A stretch of DNA of 6,935 bases from Terriglobia bacterium. Lineage in GTDB: Bacteria > Acidobacteriota > Terriglobia > UBA7540. A model generated the notes under the pieces. The model made no database searches. It saw only the letters and a list, made by a program, of their open reading frames with translations, and was not told where the DNA came from. The stretch's first letter is position 1; the number at the start of each line of letters is the position of its first letter. Made by a program: the position numbers and the translations under genes. This document shows positions 5,779 through 6,935 of this stretch, one piece after another. Where the stretch lies: positions 1-6,935 of the forward strand of contig JASHTO010000045.1 of NCBI GenBank assembly GCA_030040515.1. Direction: 5' to 3'.

Positions 5779-5964
5779 ATGCCGAATCCCAAACGACGAC
5801 ATTCGCACGCGCGGAAAAACCGCCGGCGGGCCCACGACTTCTTGAGCAAGCCCGCATTAGCCGAGTGTCCGCACTGCCATGAGACCAAGATGCCTCACCA
5901 AGCCTGCCCGCACTGCGGTTATTACAACGGACAGGAAGTAATCCTGGTGAAGGAAACGGCTTAA
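5779..5964 (+). CDS. rpmF: 50S ribosomal protein bL32
   Basis: 61 residues, the usual size of bL32, a component of the large ribosomal subunit. The N-terminus MPNPKRRHSHARKNRRRAHDFL is the basic rRNA-binding segment. A zinc ribbon follows with Cys30, Cys33, Cys43 and Cys46 in two CPHC pairs, ending in the family signature CGYYNGQEV (46-54). All four cysteines are present, so this is the zinc-binding form. The start at 5779 follows the purine-rich run AGGAAGGGAAGAGAGG (5761-5776). An in-frame GTG at 5737 would add 14 residues not found in the family. It lies between yceD and plsX, the common bacterial order. Confidence 0.97.
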   Translation: MPNPKRRHSHARKNRRRAHDFLSKPALAECPHCHETKMPHQACPHCGYYNGQEVILVKETA

Positions 5965-6051
5965 ACTGTCAGGTTTTTGCCCACGGAGCCTCGCCCCAGC
6001 GCGAACATATCTTCCCGCGCCGGACGGATTCCACGGTTTGAACTGACCATC

Positions 6052-6935
6052 ATGCGACGGATCGCTGTAGACGCGATGGGCACCGACTCCGCCCCCGAGC
6101 CGGAAGTCGCCGGAGCGATTGAGGCGGCGCGGGTGGGGTATGCGGAAGTTTTGCTGGTCGGCCCCCAGGATCGCCTCAGCCGCGAGCTCAACCAGCCCAA
6201 GGCGCTGGGACTGCCCATCAGGATCGTCCACGCCAGTGAGACGATCACCATGGGGGACAAGGCCACCAAAGCCTTCCGGCAACGGCGCGACTCCTCGATT
6301 CGGGTTGCGGCACGTCTGGTGCACGAAGGAAAAGCGGATGGAATGATCAGCGCCGGAAACACCGGCGCGGTGATGACCACGGCCAAGATCGTTCTCGGTG
6401 CCCTCGAAGGTGTGGACCGACCGGCCATTGCGCAAGTCTTTCCCACCTCCAAGGGGACGGCCGCAGTGCTTCTCGATGTGGGCGCGAACGTGGATTGCAA
6501 GCCACATCACCTCGTGGAGTTCGCAGTGATGGGGCAGACCTACTACCACGTGATATTTGGCATGGAGAGGCCACGCATCGGTCTGCTCTCGATCGGCCAG
6601 GAGGACCAGAAGGGGAATGAGTTGACGCGGGGAGCCCTGGCCCTGCTCAAGCAACTCCCCCTGAACTTCATCGGCAATGTGGAAGGCCGCGACCTTTACA
6701 ATGGCCGTGTGGAAGTGATCATTTGCGACGGCTTTATCGGCAACGTAGCCCTAAAGATCAGCGAAGGGTTGATTGAAGCAATATCCAGCATGCTGAAAGA
6801 AGCCCTTTCCAGCACGCTTTCCTCCAAAGTGGGTTACGTGCTTGCGCGGAAAGCCTTTCAGAATTTCAAGAAACGCGTGGATTATTCCGAGTACGGTGGC
6901 GCGCCCCTGCTGGGCGTAAAGGGGGTGTGTATCAT
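6052..6935 (+). CDS. plsX: Phosphate acyltransferase PlsX, 3' end outside window
   Basis: Open from ATG 6052 to the window edge: 294 full codons plus two bases, most of a protein that is usually about 330-350 residues. PlsX turns acyl-ACP and phosphate into acyl-phosphate, the donor used by PlsY for the first acylation of glycerol 3-phosphate in phospholipid synthesis; it is a peripheral membrane enzyme. Motifs: IAVDAMG at 4-10, RRDSSIRVA at 78-86, MISAGNTGAV at 98-107, KGTAAVLLDVGANVDCKP at 134-151, IGQEDQKGNE at 181-190, FIGNVEGRD at 206-214, CDGFIGNV at 225-232 and YGGAPLLGV at 281-289. DAMGTD replaces the more common DAMGGD. The start is set by the family N-terminus; the site has only a weak Shine-Dalgarno, and the frame stays open upstream to the rpmF stop (a TTG at 5977 would add 25 residues). 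The 87-base gap to rpmF shows no clear signal, so it probably shares the upstream promoter. Confidence 0.96.
   Translation, partial: MRRIAVDAMGTDSAPEPEVAGAIEAARVGYAEVLLVGPQDRLSRELNQPKALGLPIRIVHASETITMGDKATKAFRQRRDSSIRVAARLVHEGKADGMISAGNTGAVMTTAKIVLGALEGVDRPAIAQVFPTSKGTAAVLLDVGANVDCKPHHLVEFAVMGQTYYHVIFGMERPRIGLLSIGQEDQKGNELTRGALALLKQLPLNFIGNVEGRDLYNGRVEVIICDGFIGNVALKISEGLIEAISSMLKEALSSTLSSKVGYVLARKAFQNFKKRVDYSEYGGAPLLGVKGVCI

Noticed and set aside
5977..6051. TTG upstream start for plsX
   Set aside because: The 25 added residues resemble nothing in PlsX, whose N-terminus normally begins just before the IAVDAMG motif, matching ATG 6052.
5857..6654. Long minus-strand reading frame (265 codons) opposite rpmF and plsX
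   Set aside because: It covers the plsX and rpmF genes antisense; the translation has no recognisable family motifs.

Overview
The window is a chromosomal stretch from a bacterium with moderately high GC. All eight genes lie on the plus strand. No rRNA, tRNA, CRISPR, insertion sequence, integrase or phage gene is visible. Protein flavour suggests Acidobacteriota or a relative: the bL32 N-terminus MPNPKRRHSHARKNRRRAHD, the compact lpd-lipB-E1-E2 cluster and the yceD-rpmF-plsX order. That assignment is inference from memory of the families, not a database result.

Left block (1-4966): a 2-oxo acid dehydrogenase complex locus. It begins inside the dihydrolipoamide dehydrogenase (E3) gene, whose 5' part lies outside the window. 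It continues with lipB (octanoyl-ACP:protein octanoyltransferase), E1 alpha, E1 beta and the dihydrolipoamide acyltransferase E2. All complex subunits are present. LipB supplies the first step of lipoylation of the E2 lipoyl lysine, so the cluster holds both the complex and an enzyme that makes it functional. LipA, which inserts the sulphurs, is not in the window. Whether the substrate is pyruvate or branched-chain 2-oxo acids cannot be settled from sequence alone; the E1 alpha has some branched-chain-like residues.

Middle (4967-5198): a 232-base gap with no convincing gene. At its right end is a textbook sigma-70 promoter (TTGACA, 16-base spacer, TATAAT) and a strong Shine-Dalgarno. These mark a new transcription unit.

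Right block (5199-6935): yceD (DUF177), rpmF (ribosomal protein bL32) and plsX (phosphate acyltransferase, cut by the window end). This is a widely conserved order that usually continues into fatty acid synthesis genes. The two blocks share acyl-ACP: LipB takes octanoyl-ACP and PlsX takes long-chain acyl-ACP.

The genes are ordinary housekeeping genes. The least explained structure is between them. Two gaps, lpd-lipB and E1 beta-E2, each carry five phased 7-base repeats rich in CTTT, with an inverted partner arm upstream and a 24-26 base spacer between. A compact GC-rich double hairpin sits between yceD and rpmF. I found no evidence of a wholly new system.
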